From CADEFF01 sp964569315 (GTDB lineage: Bacteria > Pseudomonadota > Alphaproteobacteria > Dongiales > Dongiaceae): a stretch of DNA of 13,984 nucleotides. Position numbers and translations under genes: made by a program. A model generated the notes under the pieces. That model was not told the DNA's origin. It was given only the letters and a program-made list of their open reading frames with translations, and searched no databases. Below, in pieces: positions 1 through 4,984 of this stretch (its first letter is position 1; each line of letters opens with the position of its first letter). The stretch is taken from assembly GCA_964569315.1 (NCBI GenBank), contig CAZMUZ010000100.1, positions 1-13,984 of the forward strand, in the 5' to 3' direction.

Positions 1-1
1 G

Positions 2-211
2 GCGGGTCCGCGCGCCTTCGCCGGGATCATGACGGGGCGCAATATCGGCGTCTTCGTCGGACCGATCCTGCTCGCCGCGGCGATGCGGGGCAGCGGCGGC
101 TGGGCCATCGCCGTGCCGATCTTCGGCGCCATCAGCACGGTCTGCGCGGGCGGCGCGGCGTTGCTGGCGCTGCGCCTCGGGCGGCGCGCGCCGGCGGCCC
201 GACCGGGCTGA
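2..211 (+). CDS. MFS-type transporter, C-terminal fragment (5' end outside window)
   Basis: The open frame runs in from the left edge and stops with TGA at 209-211, giving 69 residues of a C-terminus. It shows two hydrophobic helices, roughly codons 16-29 and 34-63, separated by a short Gly-rich turn. It begins with a Gly/Arg-containing cytoplasmic-loop-like segment (AGIMTGRNIGVFVGP), which resembles the last helix pair of major facilitator superfamily permeases, where such an RN-G-FVGP stretch often opens helix 11. It ends in a basic, Ala/Pro-rich tail, as expected on the cytoplasmic side. The substrate cannot be told from this piece. The gene converges on the response regulator gene, 28 bp away. 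The MFS assignment rests on pattern similarity from memory; another multi-helix permease is possible. Confidence 0.55.
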   Translation, partial: AGPRAFAGIMTGRNIGVFVGPILLAAAMRGSGGWAIAVPIFGAISTVCAGGAALLALRLGRRAPAARPG

Positions 212-233
212 GCGCCCGCTCGACGCGGGCGCT
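211..233. terminator. GC-rich hairpin between convergent genes
   Basis: A perfect 9-bp stem (AGCGCCCGC at 211-219, GCGGGCGCT at 225-233) has loop TCGAC. It sits exactly between the transporter stop codon (209-211) and the regulator stop codon (240-242). Such placement suggests a shared terminator for the two converging genes. It lacks a real U-tract on either side, so intrinsic termination would be weak, and it could instead pause or protect the 3' ends. Confidence 0.45.
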
Positions 234-239
234 TGCGGT

Positions 240-929
240 TCAGGGAACCAGCCGGTAGCCGCGCGGCTCGGTCACCAGCAGCTCCGACTGCGCGGGATTC
301 TTCTCGATCTTCTGGCGCAGGCGATAGACGTGGGTCTCGAGCGTGTGGGTGGTCACGCCCGCATTGTAGCCCCAGACCTCGCCCAGGAGCTGCTCGCGGC
401 TCACCGCCTGGTTGCCCGCGCGGTAGAGATATTTCAGGATCGCGGTTTCCTTCTCGGTGAGCCGCACCTTCTTGCCGGAGCTCTCGTTCTGCAGCAGCTT
501 CGCCGCGGGCCGGAACATGTAGGGGCCGATCGCGAAGCTCGCATCCTCCGTCTGCTCGTGCTGGCGGAGCTGCGCGCGGATGCGCGCCAGCAGCACGGCG
601 AGACGGAAGGGCTTGGTGATGTAGTCGTTGGCGCCGGAGTCGAGGCCGAGGATCGCGTCCGCATCGGTGCCGGCAGCCGTCAGCATGATGACCGGCGCGC
701 GCAGGCCGGCCCGGCGCAGGAGGCGGCAGAGCTCGCGCCCGTCCATGTCGGGCAGCCCGACATCGAGCAGCGCCAGGTCGAAGGTCGTATCCTTGACCGC
801 CTTCAGCGCGGCCTCGCCGGTGCCGGCTTCGACGGTGTCGAACTCCTCGTGCAGGCTTAGCTGCTCCGCGAGCGAATGGCGCAGCGCCTCGTCGTCGTCG
901 ACCAGCAGGATCTTGCGGCGCGGTTTCAC
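240..929 (-). CDS. Two-component response regulator, OmpR/PhoB type (orphan)
   Basis: 229 residues, the usual size of an OmpR-type regulator. The N-terminal receiver domain (about 1-120) has the acidic cluster D11-D13, phosphoacceptor D56 in LLDVGLP, T84 and K106 (the ITKPF motif), so all phosphorelay residues are present. The C-terminal half (about 132-229) is a winged-helix trans_reg_C domain with the typical LTEKE, EQLLGEVWG and THTLETHVYRLRQKIE stretches and an ending of RGYRLVP. It is therefore expected to bind DNA once phosphorylated. The start is GTG at 929-927, supported by the immediate MKPRRKILLVDDD opening. That GTG overlaps the TGA of the upstream DUF427 gene (GTGA), so the two are probably translationally coupled. 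No histidine kinase gene is visible nearby, so its partner and target genes are unknown. Confidence 0.93.
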   Translation of the reverse strand: MKPRRKILLVDDDEALRHSLAEQLSLHEEFDTVEAGTGEAALKAVKDTTFDLALLDVGLPDMDGRELCRLLRRAGLRAPVIMLTAAGTDADAILGLDSGANDYITKPFRLAVLLARIRAQLRQHEQTEDASFAIGPYMFRPAAKLLQNESSGKKVRLTEKETAILKYLYRAGNQAVSREQLLGEVWGYNAGVTTHTLETHVYRLRQKIEKNPAQSELLVTEPRGYRLVP

Positions 930-1210
930 GGTTCGATCTTCACGCCGCGCCAGAACGCGACCATGTTCCTGATGTTGGCCGCGGCCGGAAGGGGATTGCG
1001 ATAGACCCAGGCGGCGTCGCGGTTCTCGACGCCGTCCACGAGCAGGCTGTAATAGTTCGCGTCGCCCTTCCAGTGGCAGTGCGTCGTGGTGTCGCTCGGG
1101 CGGAAGAATTCCGCATGCAGGGCCTCCGGCGGGAAGTAGAGATTGCCCTCGACGCTCTCGCAGCGCTCCGCCTCGGCGACCACCTTGCCGTTCCAGATGG
1201 CTTTCGGCAT
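926..1210 (-). CDS. DUF427 (NTP_transf_9) family protein
   Basis: 94 residues, matching the single-domain length of the DUF427 family. Typical features are the opening AIWNGKVVAE, ESVEGNLYFPPEAL, a Thr-rich CHWKGDANYY centre and the C-terminal AAWVYRNPLP followed by VAFWRGV. Pfam groups this family with nucleotidyltransferase-like folds, but I know of no firmly proven function. The ATG at 1210-1208 is chosen because a strong ribosome-binding site (AAGGAG, complement of 1220-1225) lies 9 bases upstream; the longer upstream frame is low-complexity Arg/Pro-rich sequence. It is the first gene of a two-gene unit with the response regulator and overlaps that start by four bases. Confidence 0.88.
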   Translation of the reverse strand: MPKAIWNGKVVAEAERCESVEGNLYFPPEALHAEFFRPSDTTTHCHWKGDANYYSLLVDGVENRDAAWVYRNPLPAAANIRNMVAFWRGVKIEP

Positions 1211-1326
1211 GACCGATAGCTCCTTGATCCGGGACGCGAAATTGCCGTTCTCCCCGTGAGATAGCATCGCGGCGAGGCCCGAGGCAAGCCGCGCCCCCGG
1301 GCGTCGGCGCGAGGCGCGCCCGGCGC

Positions 1327-1355
1327 TTGACCCGGGTCCGGCCGGGCGGCCTAAT
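1327..1355 (+). promoter_or_regulatory. Candidate sigma70-type promoter of ribA
   Basis: TTGACC (1327-1332, 5 of 6 consensus) is followed by a 17-bp spacer and CCTAAT (1350-1355, 4 of 6). Transcription would begin near 1362, leaving a leader of about 47 bases before the ribA ATG. The -10 hexamer overlaps the loop of a terminator-like hairpin (1344-1367), so a transcript from this promoter would not contain that hairpin intact. Confidence 0.4.
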
Positions 1356-1367
1356 GCCGCCCTTTTT
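1344..1367 (+). terminator. Intrinsic terminator-like hairpin in the ribA 5' region
   Basis: A perfect 7-bp GC stem (GGGCGGC 1344-1350, GCCGCCC 1356-1362) with loop CTAAT is followed directly by TTTTT (1363-1367). This is textbook intrinsic-terminator structure for plus-strand transcription, 41 bases ahead of the ribA start codon. No plus-strand gene ends just upstream, so it could be a leader attenuator. It could also block stray transcription, or be fortuitous overlap with the promoter. A second 7-bp hairpin (1297-1303 with 1317-1323) precedes it. Confidence 0.5.
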
Positions 1368-1408
1368 CGCACATGAGGATGGCGCCCCGGGGCGGTAGAG
1401 TGCGGGTC

Positions 1409-2548
1409 ATGGCGGAGAGCATCGCGACGGAAAAGACGACGCCGGTCGGCGGACCGCTGGCGGTCGATCGGGCGACCGGCGAGCTGCGGCGCGGCGTGCC
1501 CGTGCTGCTGGCCGGGGCGGACGGCGCGTCCGGCCTCGTGGCCGCCGCCGAGACGCTGGACGACGCCACGCTCGAGCGGCTGCGCGAGGCGGGCGAAACC
1601 CGGCCCTTTCTGGTGCTGACCCGGCGGCGCGCCGGCGTGCTGGGGCTCGGCGGCAGCTCCGGCACGACGGTGGCGCTCGGCCTTCCGGACGATGCCGACG
1701 CGGCGGCGCTGCAGCGCCTCGCCGATCCGACCGCGGCCGCAGCACCGCTCGACATCGCGCGGCTCTCGACCGCGGGCGGGCTCGGCACGCTCATCGCGGC
1801 CGCCGCCATCGAGCTCGCCAAGCTCGCGCGGCTCCTGCCGGCCGCCGTGGTGGCGCCGCTCGGCGCGGGTGCTGCGACGGATCCGCGCCGGCGCAACCTG
1901 CTCGGCGGGCTGCTCGGGGTGGCCGCGCCCGACATCGCCGCCTACCAGAACGCCGCCGCCCTCAGCCTCCATCCGGTCGGCGAGGCCCGGGTGCCGCTCG
2001 AGGGCGCCGAGGCGAGCCGCGTCGTCGCCTTCCGCCCGAGCGACGGCAGCATCGAGCATCTCGCGATCGTCATCGGCACGCCGGACCCGGCGATGCCCGT
2101 GCTCGCGCGGCTGCACTCCGAATGCTTCACCGGCGACCTCCTCGGCAGCCTGCGCTGCGATTGCGGCGACCAGCTCCGCGGCGCCATCGCCGAGATCGGC
2201 CGGCAGGGGAGCGGGGTGCTGCTCTATCTCGCGCAGGAGGGACGCGGCATCGGCCTCGTCAACAAGCTGCGCGCCTACCGGCTGCAGGATGGCGGCGCCG
2301 ACACCGCCGTCGCCAACGAGCAGCTCGGCTTCGAGGCGGACGAGCGCATCTATCTGCCGGCGGCCGAGATGCTGCGCCGGCTCGGCTATCATCAGGTCCG
2401 GCTCATGACCAACAACCCGGCCAAGGTCGCGGGGCTGCAGCGCTGCGGCATCGACGTGGTGGAACGGGTGCCGCTGGTGATCCCGGCCAATCCGCATAAC
2501 GAGAACTACCTCGAGACCAAGGCGACCAAGCTCGGCCACATGTTCTGA
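1409..2548 (+). CDS. ribA: GTP cyclohydrolase II with degenerate RibB-like N-terminal domain
   Basis: 379 residues. The C-terminal half (about 205-379) is GTP cyclohydrolase II, which opens GTP to the pyrimidine precursor of riboflavin, releasing formate and pyrophosphate, in the cytoplasm. The zinc ligands are visible as C239, C250 and C252 in HSECFTGD...RCDCGDQL; QEGRGIGL (276-283) and MTNNPAKV (333-340) are the other hallmark blocks. The N-terminal part (about 10-190) has the outline of a 3,4-dihydroxy-2-butanone-4-phosphate synthase (RRGVPVLL...GLVAAAETL), but the acidic catalytic DREDEGD-type motif is replaced by AGADGASG, so that activity is probably lost. I chose ATG 1409 over the in-frame ATG at 1373 because the extra 12 residues are basic low complexity and the 1409 start sits below the candidate promoter. 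The ribosome-binding site is weak. The gene stands alone here. Confidence 0.93.
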   Translation: MAESIATEKTTPVGGPLAVDRATGELRRGVPVLLAGADGASGLVAAAETLDDATLERLREAGETRPFLVLTRRRAGVLGLGGSSGTTVALGLPDDADAAALQRLADPTAAAAPLDIARLSTAGGLGTLIAAAAIELAKLARLLPAAVVAPLGAGAATDPRRRNLLGGLLGVAAPDIAAYQNAAALSLHPVGEARVPLEGAEASRVVAFRPSDGSIEHLAIVIGTPDPAMPVLARLHSECFTGDLLGSLRCDCGDQLRGAIAEIGRQGSGVLLYLAQEGRGIGLVNKLRAYRLQDGGADTAVANEQLGFEADERIYLPAAEMLRRLGYHQVRLMTNNPAKVAGLQRCGIDVVERVPLVIPANPHNENYLETKATKLGHMF

Positions 2549-2558
2549 GCCGGGCGCT

Positions 2559-2578
2559 CCGGGCCGGCAGCCCGGTTT
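2559..2578 (+). terminator. Weak terminator candidate after ribA
   Basis: A 6-bp stem (CCGGGC 2559-2564, GCCCGG 2570-2575) with loop CGGCA and a following TTT begins 11 bases after the ribA stop. A second perfect 7-bp hairpin (CCGGCAA 2601-2607, TTGCCGG 2611-2617) lies a little further on without a T-run. Either may end ribA transcription. Confidence 0.35.
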
Positions 2579-2716
2579 CGCGCGCGGCCATTTCGCGAAG
2601 CCGGCAAGTCTTGCCGGGCGAGGGGGCTGGCTGGATTCGTCGCAGCCGGGCGCCGGGGTCCGGCATCTTCCCGGCTGGCATCCGCCCTGCATGGAGAGTG
2701 ACCGAAAGGTCCTTTC

Positions 2717-3715
2717 ATGCCCGTCCAGATGCCGAGCCTGCCGCGGATCGTGACGCCGGTCGCCTATGTGGCGAATACCGCGCCGCCGGCCGATGCCCGC
2801 CCCCGGGCGGGGCCGGCGCACCGGATCGTCGCCGTCAACCCTGCCGCTGGGCCCGCCCCTGGGCCCGCCACGGGGCTTGCCGCCGGTCCCGCGCCGGACC
2901 TGACGGCTCTCGAGGCGCGCGAGCGCACACGGCGCATCGGCGAGCCCGGCTGGCAGCCGCAGCCCGATTCCCCGGATTTCAGGCCGTTCGGCGATGACGG
3001 GCTCACCTTCGGCGATCTGATCGACGTGGTGAACCCGCTGCAGCATCTGCCGGTGGTCGGCAATGTTTACCGCTGGCTGACCGGCGACGACCTGTCGCCC
3101 GCGGCGCGGGTGGCGGGCGGCGCGCTCTATGGCGGCCCGATCGGGCTTGCGGGCTCGATCGGCCAGCTCATCGTGAACGGCGTCATGGGCGGCGCCCCCG
3201 ATCAGGAGGTGCTGACGGCGCTGCTGGGCCCGAGCCCCTTCGCCGACCCGGCCGAGGGCGGGACCGCGGTCGCCGCAGCGGCGCCGGCCGCAATCCCGAA
3301 CGCGGCACCCCCGAACGCGGCACCGACGCCCACCGAAGCCGGCTTCCTGCCGCTGGCGGGGCCGGCGAACGTACCTGCCGCCCCCGCCATGGCGGCAATG
3401 ATCCCGCTCGAGACGGGCGAGAGCACAGCGCCGATGATCCCGCTTGCCGGAAACGGCGCGCCGTCGCCGATCGAGCTCGATCGGGGCCAGGAGGCAGCCC
3501 TGCTCCGCTTCCTAGAGAGCCAGTCGCCCGGGGGCGCGCCAGCCGGCGCAGGCCCGGCCCCCGTCATCGATATCGGGCCCCAGCCGGCGCCGGGTCTCGA
3601 TCTGCCCGGTTCGATCCCGCTCGAGATGAGCCGCGCCCTCGAGAGCTACCGCCGCCAGCAACAGCAGCCGGACGCAGCTCTCGCCCCCGATATCGAGCTC
3701 GACATCCGAAGCTGA
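2717..3715 (+). CDS. Hypothetical Pro/Ala-rich protein with one conserved-looking core
   Basis: 332 residues, not recognised as a named family. Three zones are visible. Residues 1-88 are Pro/Ala/Gly-rich and probably disordered. Residues 92-160 form an ordered-looking core with the motifs FGDLIDVVNPLQHLPVVGNVYRWLTG, split here as FGDLIDVVNP and LQHLPVVGNVYRWLTG. SPAARVAGGALYGGPIGL follows, a Gly-rich stretch that could be membrane-active or a glycine zipper. Residues 161-332 are again low complexity, with PNAAP and MIPL repeats. I recall similar cores in hypothetical proteins of other alphaproteobacteria, but with no function attached. There is no signal peptide. A GAAAGG ribosome-binding site lies 5-6 bases before the ATG and forms an inverted repeat with the CCTTTC next to the start codon. 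The gene stands alone between ribA and a repeat-filled gap. Confidence 0.75.
   Translation: MPVQMPSLPRIVTPVAYVANTAPPADARPRAGPAHRIVAVNPAAGPAPGPATGLAAGPAPDLTALEARERTRRIGEPGWQPQPDSPDFRPFGDDGLTFGDLIDVVNPLQHLPVVGNVYRWLTGDDLSPAARVAGGALYGGPIGLAGSIGQLIVNGVMGGAPDQEVLTALLGPSPFADPAEGGTAVAAAAPAAIPNAAPPNAAPTPTEAGFLPLAGPANVPAAPAMAAMIPLETGESTAPMIPLAGNGAPSPIELDRGQEAALLRFLESQSPGGAPAGAGPAPVIDIGPQPAPGLDLPGSIPLEMSRALESYRRQQQQPDAALAPDIELDIRS
3295..3324 (+). repeat. Perfect 15-bp tandem duplication inside the hypothetical gene
   Basis: CCCGAACGCGGCACC occurs twice back to back (3295-3309 and 3310-3324), encoding two PNAAP units. The repeat is in frame and lies in the low-complexity C-terminal part, so copy-number change would keep the frame. 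Confidence 0.9.
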
Positions 3716-3754
3716 TCGGCGGCTGTTGCGGTTCCGGTCTCGGCCCCGCGATGG

Positions 3755-3775
3755 ATGCCCGGTCAAGCCGGGCAT
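3755..3775. repeat. Short palindromic dispersed-repeat element / possible terminator
   Basis: An 8-bp perfect stem (ATGCCCGG 3755-3762, CCGGGCAT 3768-3775) has loop TCAAG, 39 bases after the hypothetical gene's stop. The form ATGCCCGG-TCAAG-CCGGGCATGACGA resembles a small palindrome that, from memory, is scattered through many alphaproteobacterial genomes. It may terminate the upstream gene, although no T-run follows. Confidence 0.55.
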
Positions 3776-3781
3776 GACGAC

Positions 3782-3824
3782 CGAGCGCAGAGCCGGAGCT
3801 TCAGGCAGGCGCCGGGCGCGCGCC
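3782..3824. repeat. Direct repeat copy A (copy of the yggS 3' end)
   Basis: This 43-bp stretch matches 3992-4034 at exactly 210 bp offset, with one mismatch (A at 3791, G at 4001). The second copy covers the last seven codons and stop of the yggS-type gene plus about 19 bp beyond; the homology stops abruptly at 3824/4034. Copy A therefore looks like a detached duplicate of that gene's end. Confidence 0.85.
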
Positions 3825-3849
3825 CTTGCGAAGCAGGACGAGGCCGCAG

Positions 3850-3915
3850 CCCCTCACCCTGCCCTCTCCCCGCAAGCGGGGAGAGGGAGGCGAGCGCCAG
3901 CGAGCGGGTGAGGGG
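3850..3915. repeat. Composite palindromic intergenic repeat
   Basis: Outer arms CCCCTCACCC (3850-3859) and GGGTGAGGGG (3906-3915) enclose an inner perfect 12-bp inverted repeat, CCCTCTCCCCGC (3862-3873) and GCGGGGAGAGGG (3876-3887), then an 18-base GC-rich filler. This form, CCTCACCC followed by CCCTCTCCCC-GCAAG-CGGGGAGAGGG, is, from memory, an abundant dispersed element in Rhizobiales and Rhodospirillales genomes, probably a REP/MITE-like sequence with no protein of its own. Confidence 0.75.
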
Positions 3916-3926
3916 TCAATCGCGCA

Positions 3927-3950
3927 GTGTGCGCTCGCAAGAGCGCACAC
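3927..3950. repeat. Perfect 10-bp hairpin with GCAA tetraloop
   Basis: GTGTGCGCTC (3927-3936) pairs perfectly with GAGCGCACAC (3941-3950) around GCAA, a GNRA-type tetraloop when read on the plus strand. A smaller hairpin (AGCGGC 3965-3970, GCCGCT 3974-3979, loop GGA) follows. On the minus strand both lie just beyond the yggS stop and could protect or end that transcript, but no T-run is present. The remainder of 3716-4010 shows no gene. Confidence 0.7.
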
Positions 3951-3991
3951 GCCCGGATCGGTGAAGCGGCGGAGCCGCTGGCTCGCGGTGA

Positions 3992-4034
3992 CGAGCGCAG
4001 GGCCGGAGCTTCAGGCAGGCGCCGGGCGCGCGCC
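3992..4034. repeat. Direct repeat copy B (over the yggS stop codon)
   Basis: Second copy of the 43-bp repeat at 3782-3824, 42 of 43 bases identical. It covers the yggS-type stop codon (4011-4013) and final codons. The 167 bp between the copies carry the composite palindrome and two further hairpins. Confidence 0.85.
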
Positions 4035-4700
4035 GAAGATCGCCGTGCCCACCCGGACATGGGTCGCGCCGAGCCGGATCGCCGTCTCGAAATCGCCGCT
4101 CATGCCCATGCTGACGGCGGGAAGCCCGTGCTCGCGCGCGAGCTTCGCGAGGAGCGCAAAATGCGGCGCGGGCTCCTCTCCGGCCGGCGGGATGCACATC
4201 AGCCCTTCGACCGGCAAAGCGAGCTCGTCCCGGCAGAGGCGGATGAACGCCGGCGCCATCGCCGGCGCGACGCCTGCCTTCTGCGGCTCCTCGCCGGTAT
4301 TGACCTGGATGTAGCAGCGCGGCAGGCGCTTGCCCTTGTCGCGCTCGGCCACGAGCGCGCAGGCGAGCTTCTCGCGGTCCAGCGTCTCGATCACGTCGAA
4401 AAGCGCGACCGCATCGGCCGTCTTGTTCGATTGCAGCGGCCCGACGAGATGGAGCTCGAGCCCGGGGTGGCGGTCGCGAAGCGCCGGATATTTCACCGCC
4501 GCTTCCTGCACGCGGTTCTCGCCGAAGATCCGCTGGCCGGCGCGGATCGCGGCCTCGACCGTCGCCGCGCCGTGGGTCTTGGCGACCGCGACCAGCGTCA
4601 CGGCGGCGGGATCCCGCCCCGACGCGCGCGCGGCCGCAGCCATGCGCCCGCCGATCCCGGCAAGCGCGGCGGCGATATCGGTGTCGGCGGAGTCGGTCAT
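4011..4700 (-). CDS. yggS: YggS/PROSC-type PLP homeostasis protein
   Basis: 229 residues, the normal length of the YggS (PLPBP, COG0325) family, single-domain fold-type III PLP-binding proteins that buffer pyridoxal phosphate in the cytoplasm. Visible family blocks are LVAVAKTH with the PLP-binding K41, RIFGENRVQEA, LHLVGPLQSNK, IETLDREKL, IQVNTGEEPQKAG, GLMCIPP, SMGMSGDFETAI (phosphate binding) and the C-terminal VRVGTAIFGAR. The start at 4700 fits the family's N-terminus; a longer frame up to 4943 runs through a dispersed repeat and is not coding. No clear ribosome-binding site is seen. Its last codons lie within a 43-bp sequence duplicated 210 bp away. The upstream porin has its own terminator, so this gene must have a promoter in 4701-4921, where I could not pick one. 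Confidence 0.93.
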   Translation of the reverse strand: MTDSADTDIAAALAGIGGRMAAAARASGRDPAAVTLVAVAKTHGAATVEAAIRAGQRIFGENRVQEAAVKYPALRDRHPGLELHLVGPLQSNKTADAVALFDVIETLDREKLACALVAERDKGKRLPRCYIQVNTGEEPQKAGVAPAMAPAFIRLCRDELALPVEGLMCIPPAGEEPAPHFALLAKLAREHGLPAVSMGMSGDFETAIRLGATHVRVGTAIFGARPAPA

Positions 4701-4734
4701 GCGGCGTCCGGGCTCGAACGATGGGGCCGGAATC

Positions 4735-4843
4735 CTAGAGCATTTTCCTGCGAAGTGGGCACCGGGTCGCGGCAGAAAATGCGGCCAAATCAGGGAATCC
4801 GGCGCGCGTTCCCATTCAACTTCGAGGAAACGCGCTCCAGAGC
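4735..4843. repeat. Dispersed two-hairpin repeat upstream of yggS
   Basis: The element opens CTAGAGCATTTTC and closes CTCCAGAGC. Its first hairpin pairs GCATTTTC (4740-4747) with GAAAATGC (4775-4782), extended inward by CTGC/GCAG with one bulged base. Its second pairs GCGCGTT (4804-4810) with AACGCGC (4829-4835). The stretch GCATTTTC...GCGAAGTGG..ACCGG.TCGCG...GAAAATGCG is, from memory, a very common interspersed repeat in alphaproteobacteria. It starts 35 bp before the yggS start, so it sits in the 5' region of that gene. Confidence 0.65.
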
Positions 4844-4921
4844 GCCGTCGAAGGCTTGGCCAGCCGTGCGAAGACCCGCGCATGAGGCGGGAATCGGCCG
4901 GCGGGAAGGGGCGGTGCGGGC

Positions 4922-4955
4922 AAAAAAATTGGGGGAGCGGCATAGCCGCTCCCCC
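4922..4955 (-). terminator. Strong intrinsic terminator of porin 1
   Basis: Read on the minus strand, a perfect 11-bp stem GGGGGAGCGGC / GCCGCTCCCCC (loop TAT; plus-strand 4931-4955) is followed by AATTTTTTT (4930-4922). It begins 29 bp after the porin stop codon. The same stem ends the paralogous porin at 6469-6493. Confidence 0.95.
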
Positions 4956-4984
4956 CGGTTCTGGCCCCCAGGCTTTATCGGTTG

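Noticed and set aside
1211..1408. An FMN riboswitch upstream of ribA
   Set aside because: Despite the terminator-like hairpin, I could not find the conserved FMN-aptamer core strings from memory; a covariance search would settle it.
926..3046. A 706-codon minus-strand frame running from within the hypothetical gene through ribA into DUF427
   Set aside because: Only its last 94 codons are a real protein. The rest is antisense to ribA, whose motifs are unmistakable, and DUF427 has its own ribosome-binding site.
3716..4010. A CRISPR array or insertion-sequence ends
   Set aside because: The repeats are few, unequal and palindromic with no regular spacers, and no transposase or terminal inverted repeats bounding a gene were found.
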